This document shows positions 16,295-34,283 of a stretch of 64,000 nt of DNA, piece by piece. A program made the translations under genes and the position numbers. The stretch's first letter is position 1; each line of letters opens with the position of its first letter. The notes under the pieces were generated by a model, which ran no database searches, was not told the DNA's origin, and worked only from the letters and a program-made list of their open reading frames with translations. The stretch is from the NCBI RefSeq assembly GCF_040412425.1, contig NC_089744.1, forward strand, positions 43,669,099-43,733,098. The letters are read 5' to 3'. This stretch comes from Macrobrachium rosenbergii. Lineage: Eukaryota > Arthropoda > Malacostraca > Decapoda > Palaemonidae.

Positions 16295-16295
<1 letters not shown>

Positions 16296-17390
16296 ACAAC
16301 CACATTGCTTTTACTGGCGAGGATACAACGTATCTTTTCACCCCAAAACTGTTAGCAGTTTCCCGCCATTCTGCTGACAGTTATGCCAAATAGCGCAGCA
16401 ATGTCAACGAGAGTCTGTAGTTTTATGTGGTTATAATCTTGAATATCAAGTATTGACGAGTCAGAATTGCATCGATGAAACTTTGACTGAAAGATAAGGC
16501 TTCTGTCACTAACACAATTTTTGCATACCGGACAAAGTGGTCAACTTTCGACAGCTGGAATATGACAAAGGAGTTCTCTTTTATACGACAGAAGTTAAAA
16601 AAAAATAATAGTTCGAAACAGATATATTATTGTATTTCACTCTTTATTCCACTTCTGTTAGTTGTTCACATTCTCTTTCATCTTTTAGATTTCTACCATT
16701 CACTATGTGTGTTGTTGGCGTTTTAGGTTTTCAGCTTTCTAAAATCGCTGTGTCAGCCTGCTGAAATTCAGCTTCGTCTCTATGCAGCTTTCCCTTGGGA
16801 TCCAACCCTCTTTTCCTCTTGTATGCACTGATTGAGCCTCTTCTTTTCCTGAAATCAACTGTTATTTGCAATAGCTACGGAAATATGGTTGCTTTACCTT
16901 AACCACGGGTTTCGTCACTCTTGAGATCCATTAATTGCCTGGGAATTTTGAGACCTTGGGGAAAACGTCGTATTCTTATATTCTGAGAGTGCTTTTGTCT
17001 CTCTGTCTATGTGTGCGTGTGTGTGTGTGTGTGTACCTGTGCTTGCGCAAATTTTATAGGGGTTACATACACATTAGAGTGGGTCGTCCACTTTGTATAT
17101 CGTCGGAAACATTTGCGAAGAGGTCTTTTTGATGGCACGATATATACATTTAATCTTCTCTGCAAGACCAGTTCTGTTCTGCCATTCGGTAAGTCTTTAT
17201 ATTTTCCTTTTGAAGAAGGTTGTGTTTCTCTTTTCTTTGTTTTTATTGCAGTAGAGCAGTAAGTAGTTTTATTCGAAATATGCTGACATTTTCACCAATC
17301 AACTCACAGTGCAACAACTTGGCCATCAAGTTTCGTTGAAGCAAACGGCGTTTCCATAGCTAGAAAGTCCTCTTATCTTCCTAGGTCCCC
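16295..17390. other. No recognisable gene
   Basis: Contains a short (GT)n at 17016-17033. The small open frames lack signatures. Confidence 0.4.
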
Positions 17391-17660
17391 TCAGTGCACC
17401 TCACTTGGTGCCACTTTTTAACCTTTTACTTTATCTCTATCCTCGCTCCCTTTCTTCATTCTTGCTGTCCAACACCTCTAACTGATATTTCTTAGTGCAA
17501 GTGTGGGGCTTTCTCCCAGTTCCACCTTTGGATCCATGTGCTTCATGTCCTTTATTTATTTTCTGGATCTGTCTATCTAGTTGTCTAGTCATCCCAACTC
17601 CCTCTTTTCACTCTCTTGAGCTTGGACTGACAGCCTAAATTTCATAAATCAATCAATCAG
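17391..17660 (+). repeat. Dispersed decapod-type repeat, copy 2
   Basis: It opens 'tcagtgcacctcacttggtgcc', keeps the pyrimidine-rich 'ctttcttcattcttgctgtcca' middle, and ends 'cataaatcaatcaatcag'. The closest in-window relative is 24935-25173, which shares this ending; 1805-2105 shares the opening but has a different end. This suggests two subfamilies with a common 5' module. Confidence 0.6.
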
Positions 17661-18337
17661 TCATCTTAGGTAACATTTCTGATACATCAAATATACAGAG
17701 TCTAATAATTTTGACAGATTTATTTTATATGATTTATCGTGGTCAACTCGTATTGGTTTTGTCATGAGCCTCTTAATAAATTCCTGTGGTGTAATTGGAT
17801 TCCATTATTTTGTGATGATCCAGACGTTAGTATATCTTGAATGCTAATTGTATTATCGAAGCTTAATATGCGTAAAAGCTAATTTCAGCTGGTTACTGCT
17901 GCAAAGGATACGCATCTTCGTTCCCAAGAGGGATATTTTTACTTCCGTCATTAATTGGTGTACAGGACTAAATGTATCCATTGTGCAAGTATATTGCGAA
18001 AGTCTGCCAACATATTTCACTTCATGTTATTCCGTATCAGAGGTAACCAGTCCTGACATTTGTTTCCCACTCCTCAAGTGCTTGCTTTTCTGGCCGTTTC
18101 TTCTGAACAATACTCTCGTCTCTTTGTTTCATGAGTAGGCTTCCCATCTTGAAATGATGGTGCTCTTACTTTACCGCCCTCCGCGTGCTCTGTATTATTT
18201 TCGATATTTTCGGTTCGAGTTTAATATTTGTACTTTGAATACTAATAGTGTTAAAAAATAATTCAGAGTATTCCGACTGCATACCGTCTCCACCGTCGCA
18301 GCGTCTCTGCACACGCCAAGCTTCGTCGTCGTCAAAA
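17661..18337. other. No recognisable gene
   Basis: AT-rich. The 96-codon frame at 17848-18138 shows no recognisable domain. Confidence 0.4.
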
Positions 18338-18622
18338 TAGTCCAGCGGCCTAATGACGGTTTTGGGCTGAATTGTGCATTTTTTGCTACAAGCATGAAAT
18401 TTTTCACAAAGGTGCCTTTTGATACCCTAAAAAGATATAGATATGGAGACATTTGAAGAAATAGGTGTAAACCGCTGAAAAATGGCCGCCATAATTGCTA
18501 ATTTCGCCTATCGTTGCTTCTAAGATAGCTGAAATAACAATTTTGGTGTCGTAACATATGCTTTTGGGGTCAAGGAATGCATCAAAATACATGAAAACAC
18601 TCTACGTCTTTATAGTTTTAAT
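18338..18622 (+). repeat. Left terminal inverted repeat of the 4.2-kb element
   Basis: It pairs with 22242-22533. Strongly conserved blocks include 'gataccctaaaaagatatag', 'ggccgccataatt' and 'acaccaaaattgttatttca' (as read on the - strand). Small indels separate the arms, so they are old enough to have diverged. An 'aaaatggccgcc' stretch resembles a YY1/Pleiohomeotic binding site. Confidence 0.9.
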
Positions 18623-18896
18623 AATAATAATGATTTGTTTTTTTTGTATCAGAATTAATTTATAAACAATAATTCTTGAGACCACCACGCGTTTCAGCAC
18701 TATTCTTTTATCAAAATTAGCATCAAGGATTAAAGCCCCCTTCAGGCTATGCGTCCATACACAAACAATTTTCATTCTATATTCTCCTTAAGTCCCTGGG
18801 GCCGTTATCACTACCAGCTACATGTTTCAGTGCTATTCTTATGGCGACCTTAGCGTGAACTTCACCATTAACACAAAAAAACACAAAAACAAAAAT

Positions 18897-18898
<2 letters not shown>

Positions 18899-18987
<89 letters not shown>
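18899..18987. repeat. (AT)n microsatellite at an inversion breakpoint
   Basis: About 44 AT dinucleotides. It directly abuts the 3' end (HIRDM) of the inverted 5' gene piece. Confidence 0.98.
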
Positions 18988-21902
<2,915 letters not shown>

Positions 21903-22241
21903 ATTTAAGACAACAGTATAAAATTTTAAGGAATTTCAAAGAAGACTTAATTCGCCTTAGTTGATAGAATTCTGGTATAATGTATTTAAATTTAAATAGG
22001 GATTTCCATTTCTTTTCTCCATAATTATAACACAATGGGAGCTTTTTTTTTTCTTCACAATGGAGATATTTTAGAGTCTAGGGGATTTTTTTTATTTCAT
22101 AACGAAGGTTTACTCATTAGGTTTACTCATTACATTTACCATTTAACCTACCTGGGAAACAAAATTTTCAATATGCCAATATAATATTACGTATCCATTT
22201 GTTGTAATTTAATTTGGTTAATCTGATTTCAATTAATTTTA

Positions 22242-22533
22242 AAACTAAGAGACCTAGAGTGTTTTCATATATTTTAATGAATTCCTTGACCCCAAAAACA
22301 TATGTTACGACACCAAAATTGTTATTTCAGCTGTCTTAGAAGCAAAGATAGACGAAAAACAATTATGGCGGCCATTTTGAAAAATGGCCAAAAAAAATAG
22401 TTTACACCTATTTTTTTTAAGTGTCTCCATATCTATATCTTTTTAGGGTATCAAAAAGCACCTTTGTGCAAAATTTCATGCTTCTAGCAAAAAAAAAAAA
22501 AATGTACAGTTTTATCACTAAGCCTCTGGACTA
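22242..22533 (-). repeat. Right terminal inverted repeat of the 4.2-kb element
   Basis: Reverse complement of 18338-18622, ending in 'cctctggacta'. It differs from the left arm by longer A and T runs near 22390-22420 and 22490-22502. Confidence 0.9.
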
Positions 22534-23754
22534 AAAGTGACAGTGGTGAATTCAAGTATTAACCGGTTTGATTACTCCCCATCGTTCATTTCTGGGTATG
22601 GAATTCTCTGACTTCCCTTGTATTTGCTTGATAATTTATCTTGCCTCTTTCACATAGTAGGAATTCATCAGCGACCAATCTCGTGTCACGGTCTCTTCAC
22701 CATAAAGAAATATGTCCCCACCAAGCAGGTTATTCACCTTTTGCAACTGATTTATCTTTTTTTTTTTTTTTTCATCTGATTGTTTCACTTCGTGGTAAGT
22801 AATAACAAAACCGAGATTCCTTTCGATAGGCATATCATGAACGCGTGCGCTCTTATGAGAAAAGATTTTTGTATTTCATCCTAGGGCTGAAAATCCTCAG
22901 CATGAACTCATCTCATTATCGGTTATGCGACCGTGTGGTGATCTTCTTTTAACACAGATCCTCGGCGTCGGTAGCGACCTAATTGCCTTGTTAAAGAAAA
23001 GGAAATAAAGCTGTAGCGCCGCCGTGGACTGCATCGCTTCTGTTGAACTTACAGAATCACCTTCCCGCATTTTCTTCGTTCCGTAACTTGGTGGCGAAAG
23101 GGAATCGGTGAAAAGACCTATTTTTGCCTTCATGAGTGCTGTTTCGACCTCAGAAAGTTAATCCTGCTTTTGAAAGTTTGTGTTTTTTTTTCTAATTTTA
23201 TTTATTTATCCATTTTGTATTCTTTTCCGCTTGGATTAAAATTTACCCTGTGCAGAAGCTCCGCTTCAAATTCATAGTTCCTCTGACCACTTTGTTGATA
23301 TCGTGAAAGTAAAGGTTTAAACAAATCAGTATTCATGTCTTACTGGATTTTGCCAATGCACCTGACTTTCTCGTATGAGATATCTTTCCCAAATTAGGAA
23401 TGTCTGAAAAGGGATGTGTGGACATAAACGCGCTCTCATACCCGAAATGACCGCATTGGGTGAGCAAACTTATTTTTCTTCCTACCGGAACCCTAACTTG
23501 ACCCTGTTCTCGGAGCACTGCCTCCACAAAAATTATAATTGACCCGATAATTAGCACACCGCCATTTGGGAGGCAATCACTTCATGTAGAAATCCGAAAA
23601 GGGAAGGTTTATGGTCCCGAGCCAATTTCTGTGAAGCTCATTTTCGTCATGGGAAGAAAGATGTTCAAGGAAATGATTCGTTTAGTGTTTTGGGTAATTG
23701 CGATATCTGGAGAAAGATCCGATAATGGGGTACTGGAATTGCAGTGATTGAAAG

Positions 23755-23756
<2 letters not shown>
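22534..23756. other. No recognisable gene
   Basis: Contains a T-rich tract at 22755-22772. Open frames are below 80 codons with no signature. Confidence 0.4.

Positions 23757-23841
<85 letters not shown>
23757..23841. repeat. (CT)n microsatellite
   Basis: About 42 uninterrupted CT dinucleotides. Confidence 0.98.
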
Positions 23842-23844
<3 letters not shown>

Positions 23845-24934
23845 AGTTTTTGCGCATGTTTCAAGGTGCTGTTAAATTTCAAGATGGATGTAAGTTGTGA
23901 CCACAGTCTTTTCTAAAGTATATGTACAGATAAATGTTAATCTTCTAACTTAACTGTGACATACAAAATAATGAATTCATTTGTCCATACATATTAGATT
24001 TACCTGAAAATCACAGAATTACACTCGTATAGGGCCTGTAATCAAATATTTCATAGGTAAATATTTTTCAGTTTCAATTGCTAGAAATTGATTTTTTGAG
24101 CTAAATTCAAGGTGATGAACAGCTACAGTTTTTTTTTTTTTTATTCTGAATCTCGATTGCTTCTTATTTTGAGCAAAGTAATCCTAAAGAACCATTAGAG
24201 TAAGTGTGTATGTTTTGGGACATATCGTATTCCTGGCTTGAAGTAAAGAAAACTTAAAGAAATTACGCCACAGTATTAGAAAAATGCATACGGATTACTC
24301 TTCCCAGTTGATTAAATTCTTATGAGAAGTTTCGTCTGCATGGAAATTCATTGTTATGCAAGAAATTAATTTTTCGCATCAAAGAGAGTTTATTGTTTGA
24401 TGGATTCTACATTAAATTCATCGACATATATGTATTTACGTAAACAACTCGGACAACTAATATTTCCATGCCCCCAAAAGTTATAGTAAACAGGGCTACT
24501 ATTTATTTCTCCTCGCCTTACAATGGTAAAAATAGTTTCTCGTCAAGAAACAGCTGCTCAAGGTTACTCCGAGTACTTTGTCCTCAGGTCAATCAGAAAG
24601 TTATATTCAGGCCAAAATATACAATATAAAATTTTCTGAAGCTTCAAGACAGTTGACCCAAAGAACAAGTCATTTGTGATCTGTAATTAGACGTGTTGTT
24701 GCTTTAATGCAATTTTGAAAATCAGACCGCTAGTTTCGGGTCTGTGCCTTGCGACACTTTGGCCGATCAATTAGAACAAACAAGCTACTTAACAAACTAG
24801 CACTTTGTGCCATTCGCGCACATTCGCCGTCAGCACGGCCAACCTCTCAGTATTGATTCTTTTTTTTTTTCATAATAAACAGCCACAGCCGCTCTAGTGA
24901 CACGAAACTCACCACAGTTGACACGGTGCTGAAA
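23842..24934. other. No recognisable gene
   Basis: AT-rich, without open frames of note. Confidence 0.4.
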
Positions 24935-25173
24935 GGGGTTAGTACCGTCAGTGCGCCTCACGTGGTGCACTAAAGGCATTCCTAAAGGGCATTGATTCGA
25001 CCCTTCGATACAGCCACTCTTTAGCCATTTCCTTCATCTCCATTCCTGCTTCCTTTCTTCATTTTTGCTCTCCAACTACTCCAATTCCCTGTTTTCACCG
25101 CTGAGTGACTGAAGGTGCCCGGTGCTTGGCTTGACAGACTGCATTTCATAAATCAGTGAATCAGTCAGTCACT
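24935..25173 (+). repeat. Dispersed decapod-type repeat, copy 3
   Basis: It opens 'ggggttagtaccgtcagtgc', has the 'ctttcttcatttttgctctcca' middle and ends with repeated 'tcagtcagtc'. It is close to the 17391 copy over the middle and 3' end. Confidence 0.6.
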
Positions 25174-25712
25174 CAGTTGGACCTCTGCATTCATTGCGTG
25201 ACAGTGAACGGCCAGTTGAATTGCTTTGCTTTTAATATGGTCTTTATTAAATGACTATCCTGCATTGCATTTTATTCCTCTTTTGACTTTCTGTTTTATA
25301 GATTAAATATGGTTCCATTTTAACTCTTATTAATTGGTTCTGATTTATTTTATTTTACTATATTAGTATGTTACCATGTATATCTTGCAAGCTTAATACC
25401 GAAGAGGTTAAGATGGGAGTAGCAGAAATGAGGATGCTCAGTTGAATGAGTGAAGTGACGAGAAGAGATACGATAAGAAGTGAATACATCAGGTGATCAC
25501 CAAATGTCACTGAAGTGTCAAAGAAAGCCCAAGAGTCAAGACAAGGCACCTGATGAGGAGGGGAGATGGTGAGCGACATGTTGCTGGAGAGATCTTCGCT
25601 TAATTCTTTTGTATATACCTTTTCTCACCCAAGCACTCCCTCTAGTAAGGCTTCACAGTCAAGCACCCCTTTACATCTGGGTACTGTGATATATTTGCTA
25701 CAGTTTCTCACT

Positions 25713-25716
<4 letters not shown>
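25174..25716. other. No recognisable gene
   Basis: Nothing recognisable. Confidence 0.4.
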
Positions 25717-25780
<64 letters not shown>

Positions 25781-25793
25781 TGTGTGTGTGTAT

Positions 25794-25857
<64 letters not shown>

Positions 25858-25884
25858 TAAAATAAGTAGATAAATAAATAATAA

Positions 25885-25947
<63 letters not shown>
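25717..25947. repeat. Compound microsatellite cluster (AT)n-(GT)n-(AT)n-(AT)n
   Basis: Three AT blocks (25717-25777, 25803-25852, 25889-25947) separated by a short GT block and an AAT-rich spacer; GATA units follow at 25957-25970. Confidence 0.97.
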
Positions 25948-25950
<3 letters not shown>

Positions 25951-26108
25951 AACAGATAGATAGATAGATAATACAAATATATACCCATATACATATATTA
26001 GAGTGATAAGTAAAATGGTTACCATTAACCATTTCTTACAGAATTAGAATAGTATAGGGCATGTAATCAAATATTTTATAGTTAAATATACGGTACAATA
26101 GTTTCTGA

Positions 26109-26109
26109 A

Positions 26110-26173
<64 letters not shown>
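26109..26173. repeat. (ATT)n microsatellite
   Basis: About 21 ATT units. Confidence 0.97.
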
Positions 26174-26462
26174 TGATTTTGAGGTTGTTTTCATATTTCA
26201 TTTGTACTGCATTTCCAGCACCTCCTAAAATTGATTTCAGCACCCCATTAACTTGCACTCAAGAACATGTGAGACAAAGAATAGACCAATGTAGGACACA
26301 ATATAGAAACTCCTGGAGAAGGCTTATTATAAACACAGCCCCTGACTAGCGATCAGCTGATAAGAAGAAGATTAATAGTTTTAAATAGCCTGATTATGTG
26401 ATATGTTACAACCTCGAAACTAGTTGCCATATAAAAATGGCCAATAAATAATGGTCTACCTG

Positions 26463-26465
<3 letters not shown>

Positions 26466-26539
<74 letters not shown>
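26466..26539. repeat. (AT)n microsatellite
   Basis: About 36 AT dinucleotides, followed by shorter AT runs to 26575. Confidence 0.97.
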
Positions 26540-26781
26540 TGTTTATATATAATATATATATACATACATATATATACTATATAATGTATGTCTTCTTTTG
26601 TTTTGCATAATCATTAAATGCATTAACTCGGTTTTAGGTTTCCATATACTGACCTAGTTACTGCTTGTGTACAACGTACTTGAGTAGTCCATAGTCATTT
26701 ATTTCTTTTCCAAAGAGACGAAAAAATAACGATTAGGTTTATCCTTCAGTTTTATCTAATAGATATAATTAAAATTATTGT

Positions 26782-26782
<1 letters not shown>

Positions 26783-26843
<61 letters not shown>
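26783..26843. repeat. (CT)n microsatellite
   Basis: About 30 CT dinucleotides. Confidence 0.97.
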
Positions 26844-26846
<3 letters not shown>

Positions 26847-27273
26847 GGGTGCGTTTTTTTGCATGATACAGTTTTGTTTTTCTCAAGACTCGATATTGCA
26901 TGACAATGTCCAATAAGTTTCTCTATTCATTTCCGATGGTCTAATAACCTGATTACCAACTGACGATCCAGCGATATCTCAGATCAGGCATAGGAAGAAA
27001 ATGGTCCTTTTATTCATGGAAATGAGATAGTGTAGGGGACGCAGCCCTTATAATGATCATTTCAATGGTTTCTCCAATACATTGGTTTCAGTTTTTAAAG
27101 GGAGAAGGTTTCGCCACTTAAATTATGGAGGAGCTCTGAGATATTGTATTTTACCACGTGTAGAAACCAATTACATGCAGTAAGAAAAGACAAAACCATG
27201 GACAGGAAAGTCAGTTCATTGTTGCGATTTTTCAAGTACACTTGATCAATAGTTTGAATAGCCCATTCAAGAT

Positions 27274-27338
<65 letters not shown>

Positions 27339-28237
27339 TAAAGGAAGGCCTTGGAGAAACAATCCCTTAACCCCAAGATGTGAAACGACATACGTCATAT
27401 CTTCTTTTATAACCACACTTCGTCGAAAGTTAAGACAGATATCAGATGAGGAACCATTCACCCAAATCATTTAACTGGCAGTCAGAAATGATGACGATTG
27501 GGCTATAATGAAAGACCGGATTCAAAAGACTTCGTCATTTTTTCGCTGCCTGCCAATGATTCAAAGTTCACTGACCGCTCCCAATTTTATTAACAGCCTT
27601 CACTAATGTGCTGATATCCTTCATTAACAAAGGTAGTGAGGTGAGTTGTATAAAAGTGAAACAATTTTTGCATAATTTGCGAAGTAACTGCAATGCTATT
27701 TTTATCGGTGTACCAGTAATTTGTAAAATTATGTAAATATAAATTGTAATATACGTACATTTGTGTTATAAAGAGTGCCTTCTTAATAATCCAGACTAAA
27801 GAAAGTAAGTACGCATGATGAACTTTGAATATAAGATTTTCCATTTCCGAAATTATAATCAAGTAGGAGTTAGTGTGAATATAAATTACCGCCGCCAACA
27901 TGACCTCACCCCCTGTCATTATCCTGACTTCAGGTGACACGAAGAAACAGTCCTCCAAAAGAAACGTGGAGTTTGCAAATTGAACAGCATTCGCTAGAAT
28001 GTACTCGGTGAGCTTCCTATCCATGTCCTCTTTAGTTGTTTACTATAAAGTGTGCCTATGCCATTCTTCTTCTCTCCATTTCTTCAGAATTCTTCAGATC
28101 CTTGCCACCATCAGATGTATAGTACTTACAGTGGAGTAAGTTCCTAGATACTTTACCTTGAAAACTTCATTTTCGAGAGTCCTACCAACTATAAGATTTT
28201 TATCTGCATGGTTAAAGAATTGCTAACCTTTCGCGGA
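26844..28237. other. No recognisable gene; (CT)n at 27277-27337
   Basis: Holds a (CT)n tract of about 30 units at 27277-27337. A 144-codon - strand frame at 27590-28024 is hydrophobic and unlike any family I know, and is probably chance. Confidence 0.35.
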
Positions 28238-28350
28238 TAGTGGAGCAGATAAGCCAGATAATCGTTCATTTGATGATACAGGCAGGAAATTTGGCAGAAA
28301 TACTCATGGGAGAGGGGGGGGTTAGACTTAAGAAAAAAGTGCTAGCCACC
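28238..28350 (+). repeat. Left TIR of the 1.3-kb element
   Basis: Imperfect inverted match to 29460-29571. Confidence 0.75.
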
Positions 28351-28362
28351 TGAAATTCCCTT

Positions 28363-28566
28363 AGGTGGCCATTTTCCAAGATGGCCGCCATATGACGATT
28401 ATCGTAAAAAAAATACCAATATATTTTTTAATAAATAGCCAAAGTGCAATCATTACTGGGATAAATTAGGGGTCCTTTGTCATAAAATTGCAGACTTTGC
28501 TTGGGAGAACAGTCCTTGCCATTCAGGAATCCAATTTGTCGGCCATTTTCCAAGATGGCCGCCAGG
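28363..28566. repeat. Two direct copies of a subterminal 'ggccattttccaagatggccgcc' type motif
   Basis: The motif, about 24 bp long, occurs at about 28366-28389 and again at about 28541-28564. It contains 'ccaagatggccgcc', similar to a YY1/Pleiohomeotic site. Confidence 0.8.
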
Positions 28567-28836
28567 TAAGCCTAATATGCAAAATGATCGAACTTGCTTG
28601 ATATTTCTACATATTTGTCCATATAACTTGATTTCTATGTGTATTTTTAGCCATTTGTTCATAGATATAATTAAAAATATATAAGTGACAAATACATTAA
28701 CTCATTATTAACTATGTCCAAACTTGAGAATTATGATTATGAGTATATTAGCGTGTATTATTAAACAAAAGTCTGCAGCTGTTATGATATTTTGCTTTAT
28801 TTCGTATCAATGTAGTTTCTATGACTTCTCCATTAT

Positions 28837-29097
28837 CTAACTGTGCTGGATCAAATGATATTGGCATAGCAATAAGAGCATGAAACAATGGTACATTTTT
28901 TCAAGATTAGCATATCCAGCGGAGCCCTGTTTCCTCTGAAATAAGCTAAGAGGTGAAATTAGTGTTTCATCACTTTTGTCCACTTGACAGAGACAACATT
29001 TACTCCAGTCAGTTTGTATTTTTGGTTTGGCATCCAGGATAAGATACTTTGAACTTAAAGCCGCTTCATCTTTGGCTCGGCTCTCCCGCGCTGGCAC
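28837..29097 (-). pseudogene. N-terminal fragment of the transposon protein family
   Basis: An 86-codon open frame on the - strand contains DWSKCCLCQ followed about 25 residues later by GYANLEK. From memory, an opening 'W..C..CQ' zinc-binding-like pair followed by a G(Y/A)..L motif is how the large proteins of this repeated family begin. Nothing of the rest of the gene follows before the element ends. I regard it as a truncated relic. The match is inferred from a short region. Confidence 0.45.
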
Positions 29098-29459
29098 ATC
29101 CTGTCAGTTTAGGTGCGGCTGTCTAATTTCTTTGGGGCTGGTTAGATGGCATTTGAGATACTAAACTTGCACTTTAGCTGATATGGAACCCCATGCTTAG
29201 TTTCAAAGCAGTGTCCGTCACCAGTGTGCCCTGGTAGTGAGGGACAGACACTCTTAGCAACTGGTTTTTTGGTGCCAGAACCTTCCGTTTGCCCCATTGC
29301 TGTCTGCAGAAACCCCCTGCCTCAGGAACAACAGTGTTGCCTTGACTGCAAGATCGGCTCTTTAGTTTGCTACCCTATGGGACATAATATAGACAGAGAT
29401 CGGCGTTTTTATGGTTTATGGCCGTTTTTGGTGTGCTGGGGACATATTGGAATTTTTGA

Positions 29460-29571
29460 AGTCTAGCACTTTTTTCTCAAAAAGTGACGTAGAGTATAGT
29501 CATACCAAATTCCATGCTTGCGTCATCAAATGAACGATTCTGGCCAAAAATCACATGAAGCTGCTCCACTA
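29460..29571 (-). repeat. Right TIR of the 1.3-kb element
   Basis: Imperfect inverted match to 28238-28350. Confidence 0.75.
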
Positions 29572-30500
29572 GGAAAGATAAAATAAAAGCAGGAGAGTGA
29601 CAAAAAGGAAGCCAAATAGAAAACGTTTAGTTTTATCGGAAATTTAAGTTAATTTTTAAATTTCCATAATAAATTATGACTATGATTATATGTACTAATT
29701 TAACGAATTTTCTCATTTTATCTGGGTTATTCTATAAATGAGTAATTGTGGTTGAAATTCTAGTCTTGTAATTTTTTGCATCATCGTTAACAGCTGTGTG
29801 AAGTTATGTGACGGTGTGTGACGTAACGTCGTCATTATGCGAAGATTGTGTAGAATATAAGGAAATATTCATCACTGACGCATCAGCGCCTTTATCACTT
29901 GCATGGCGTTGGTGCATTCTGCAATGTCAAACAAATTTGCAGATTCATTGCAGTTTGTATAGCCTGTTTGCCCAGCGACGGAATGTCATTGTCAGTGTCA
30001 GATTGTCTCTGTGCTCGGAAAGGTGTCATGAATCTGCGAGGTGTAGACAAAGTCTAAAAATGGTAAAAAGGTCTCTGCTTCCGTCTCTCTCACTCACAGC
30101 CACCCTTCATATAAAGAACAGCATATAAGACGTCGTTTTCAGTCTTCCTTGTGTATTTCTGAAGGTGAGCAATACCGCTGGCCATTGCCTTTCAGGCATC
30201 TTATCATTTTGCACCTTGTGCTGGTTTATTTTGGGCCATCTCCGGCATTCAGCAATTCTGGGGTCGTTGAAAGAACGTTCGAATGATTTCTATGATTTTT
30301 TAAATATCCCGTGTGTGTAAATTTATCGTTTACCACCTTAAAACTTATATTCGGAACGGAAAATTCACGTAAGCACGATGGTAGAATTGTAATAGAATAA
30401 GTGGTAAGAGGTATTTTTGCCGCTGAGCATTTGAAGATTGTTTCTTCTTCAGAATGAAAGAAAATACGTGTAATTATATTCACGACGTAGACAGAAATAT
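29572..30500. other. No recognisable gene
   Basis: A 106-codon frame at 29808-30128 and an 85-codon - frame at 30226-30483 have no signature. Confidence 0.4.
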
Positions 30501-32283
<1,783 letters not shown>

Positions 32284-32285
32284 AC

Positions 32286-33206
<921 letters not shown>

Positions 33207-33828
33207 AATTTTCCGTTCTTTTGTTCTACCATTTGGAAATTAGTCACTAATACTGTGATATATAATGCTTGAATTAAAGTGATTGATTGATTTTTATCAA
33301 TGAAATAAGTTTCTTTTTGGCAAGAGTTTTGCCAACGTCGACTATGTGAAATCCTATGAACATAAAACGTAGAGTTTCGTAGACTTTTTTTACTTGTTGA
33401 TCACCTGTTAAAAACCGTCCCTTTACTTTTAGCCACAATGATATTAACCATCGTGATAGCAAGTATGTTGTTATTTTACAAATAATGTTAAATAGGTTAA
33501 CATCGAGCTGTTTAAGACTTTTTAAAGTATATTTCTTAACAAATATGAATTTATACGTAAAACATGTATATCTATGTGCGTATATATTATATATATATAT
33601 ATGTGTGTGTGTGTGTACACATATACACAGTAACACGGGAACTTCCTTCCCCTATCAAATTACATTGAACCAACCGGAAGCTCCCCCTGATACGACGTGT
33701 TACGTACGCAAAGTTCAGATCTCTCTTTTCGCCCCACCTGATGCTATCCAGGTTTGAAAATATTCATAGCCTGTCGATTCTCTCCTCCTCCTCTCTACTT
33801 ACCCTTGTCCTCCTCTACCCTTTCCATA

Positions 33829-33888
<60 letters not shown>

Positions 33889-34283
33889 GTGCATACACAG
33901 CCACGTACGCCAAGCATTAGTTTGTAGAGCATTTGTTTGTCAAGAGCAAATCATTTTTATTTTGCGCAGATCTTAAAACTATTTTCATTGTGATGATTTC
34001 AACATTTTATATTCTTTAAATTATGATTTAAATGATGAGCAGAATTGTGATTCAGTCACTATGAATTTAGCACATTCGTTATTTCCTGTACACAAACGTA
34101 CGAGCATCTGTAGATGTCTCCTGTAGGCATGTATTAGTTTTTTACAATAGATTTTACATGAAGTATTCTCCCTTGAATGGAAATGGACGACTATTGCAAT
34201 ATATTGGTGAAACAATGAAAATTTATTGTAAGATCTTAATTATGACATTTTTTGGGATTAGATCATTGAAAACATAGAGGAAC
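33207..34283. other. No recognisable gene; (CT)n at 33830-33886
   Basis: Holds a (CT)n of about 28 units. Small frames lack signatures. Confidence 0.4.

Larger units (their letters stand above)
28238..29571. mobile_element. 1.3-kb DNA element related to the 18338-22533 transposon (deleted derivative)
   Basis: The ends are imperfect inverted repeats of about 110 bp beginning TAGTGGAGCAG, with shared blocks 'aatcgttcatttgatga' and 'aaaaaagtgctag'. Both flanks show GGA, which fits a 3-bp target duplication. The TAGT(C/G)(C/G)AG terminus, an 'ATGGCCGCCAT' subterminal palindrome and a piece of coding sequence that looks like the N-terminus of the same protein family all link it to the 4.2-kb element. 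The bulk of the gene, including the nuclease region, is absent, so it is non-autonomous. Confidence 0.7.

Noticed and set aside
29224..29466. 80-codon + strand frame with several Cys
   Set aside because: Lies antisense inside the 1.3-kb transposon, near its TIR, with no family match.
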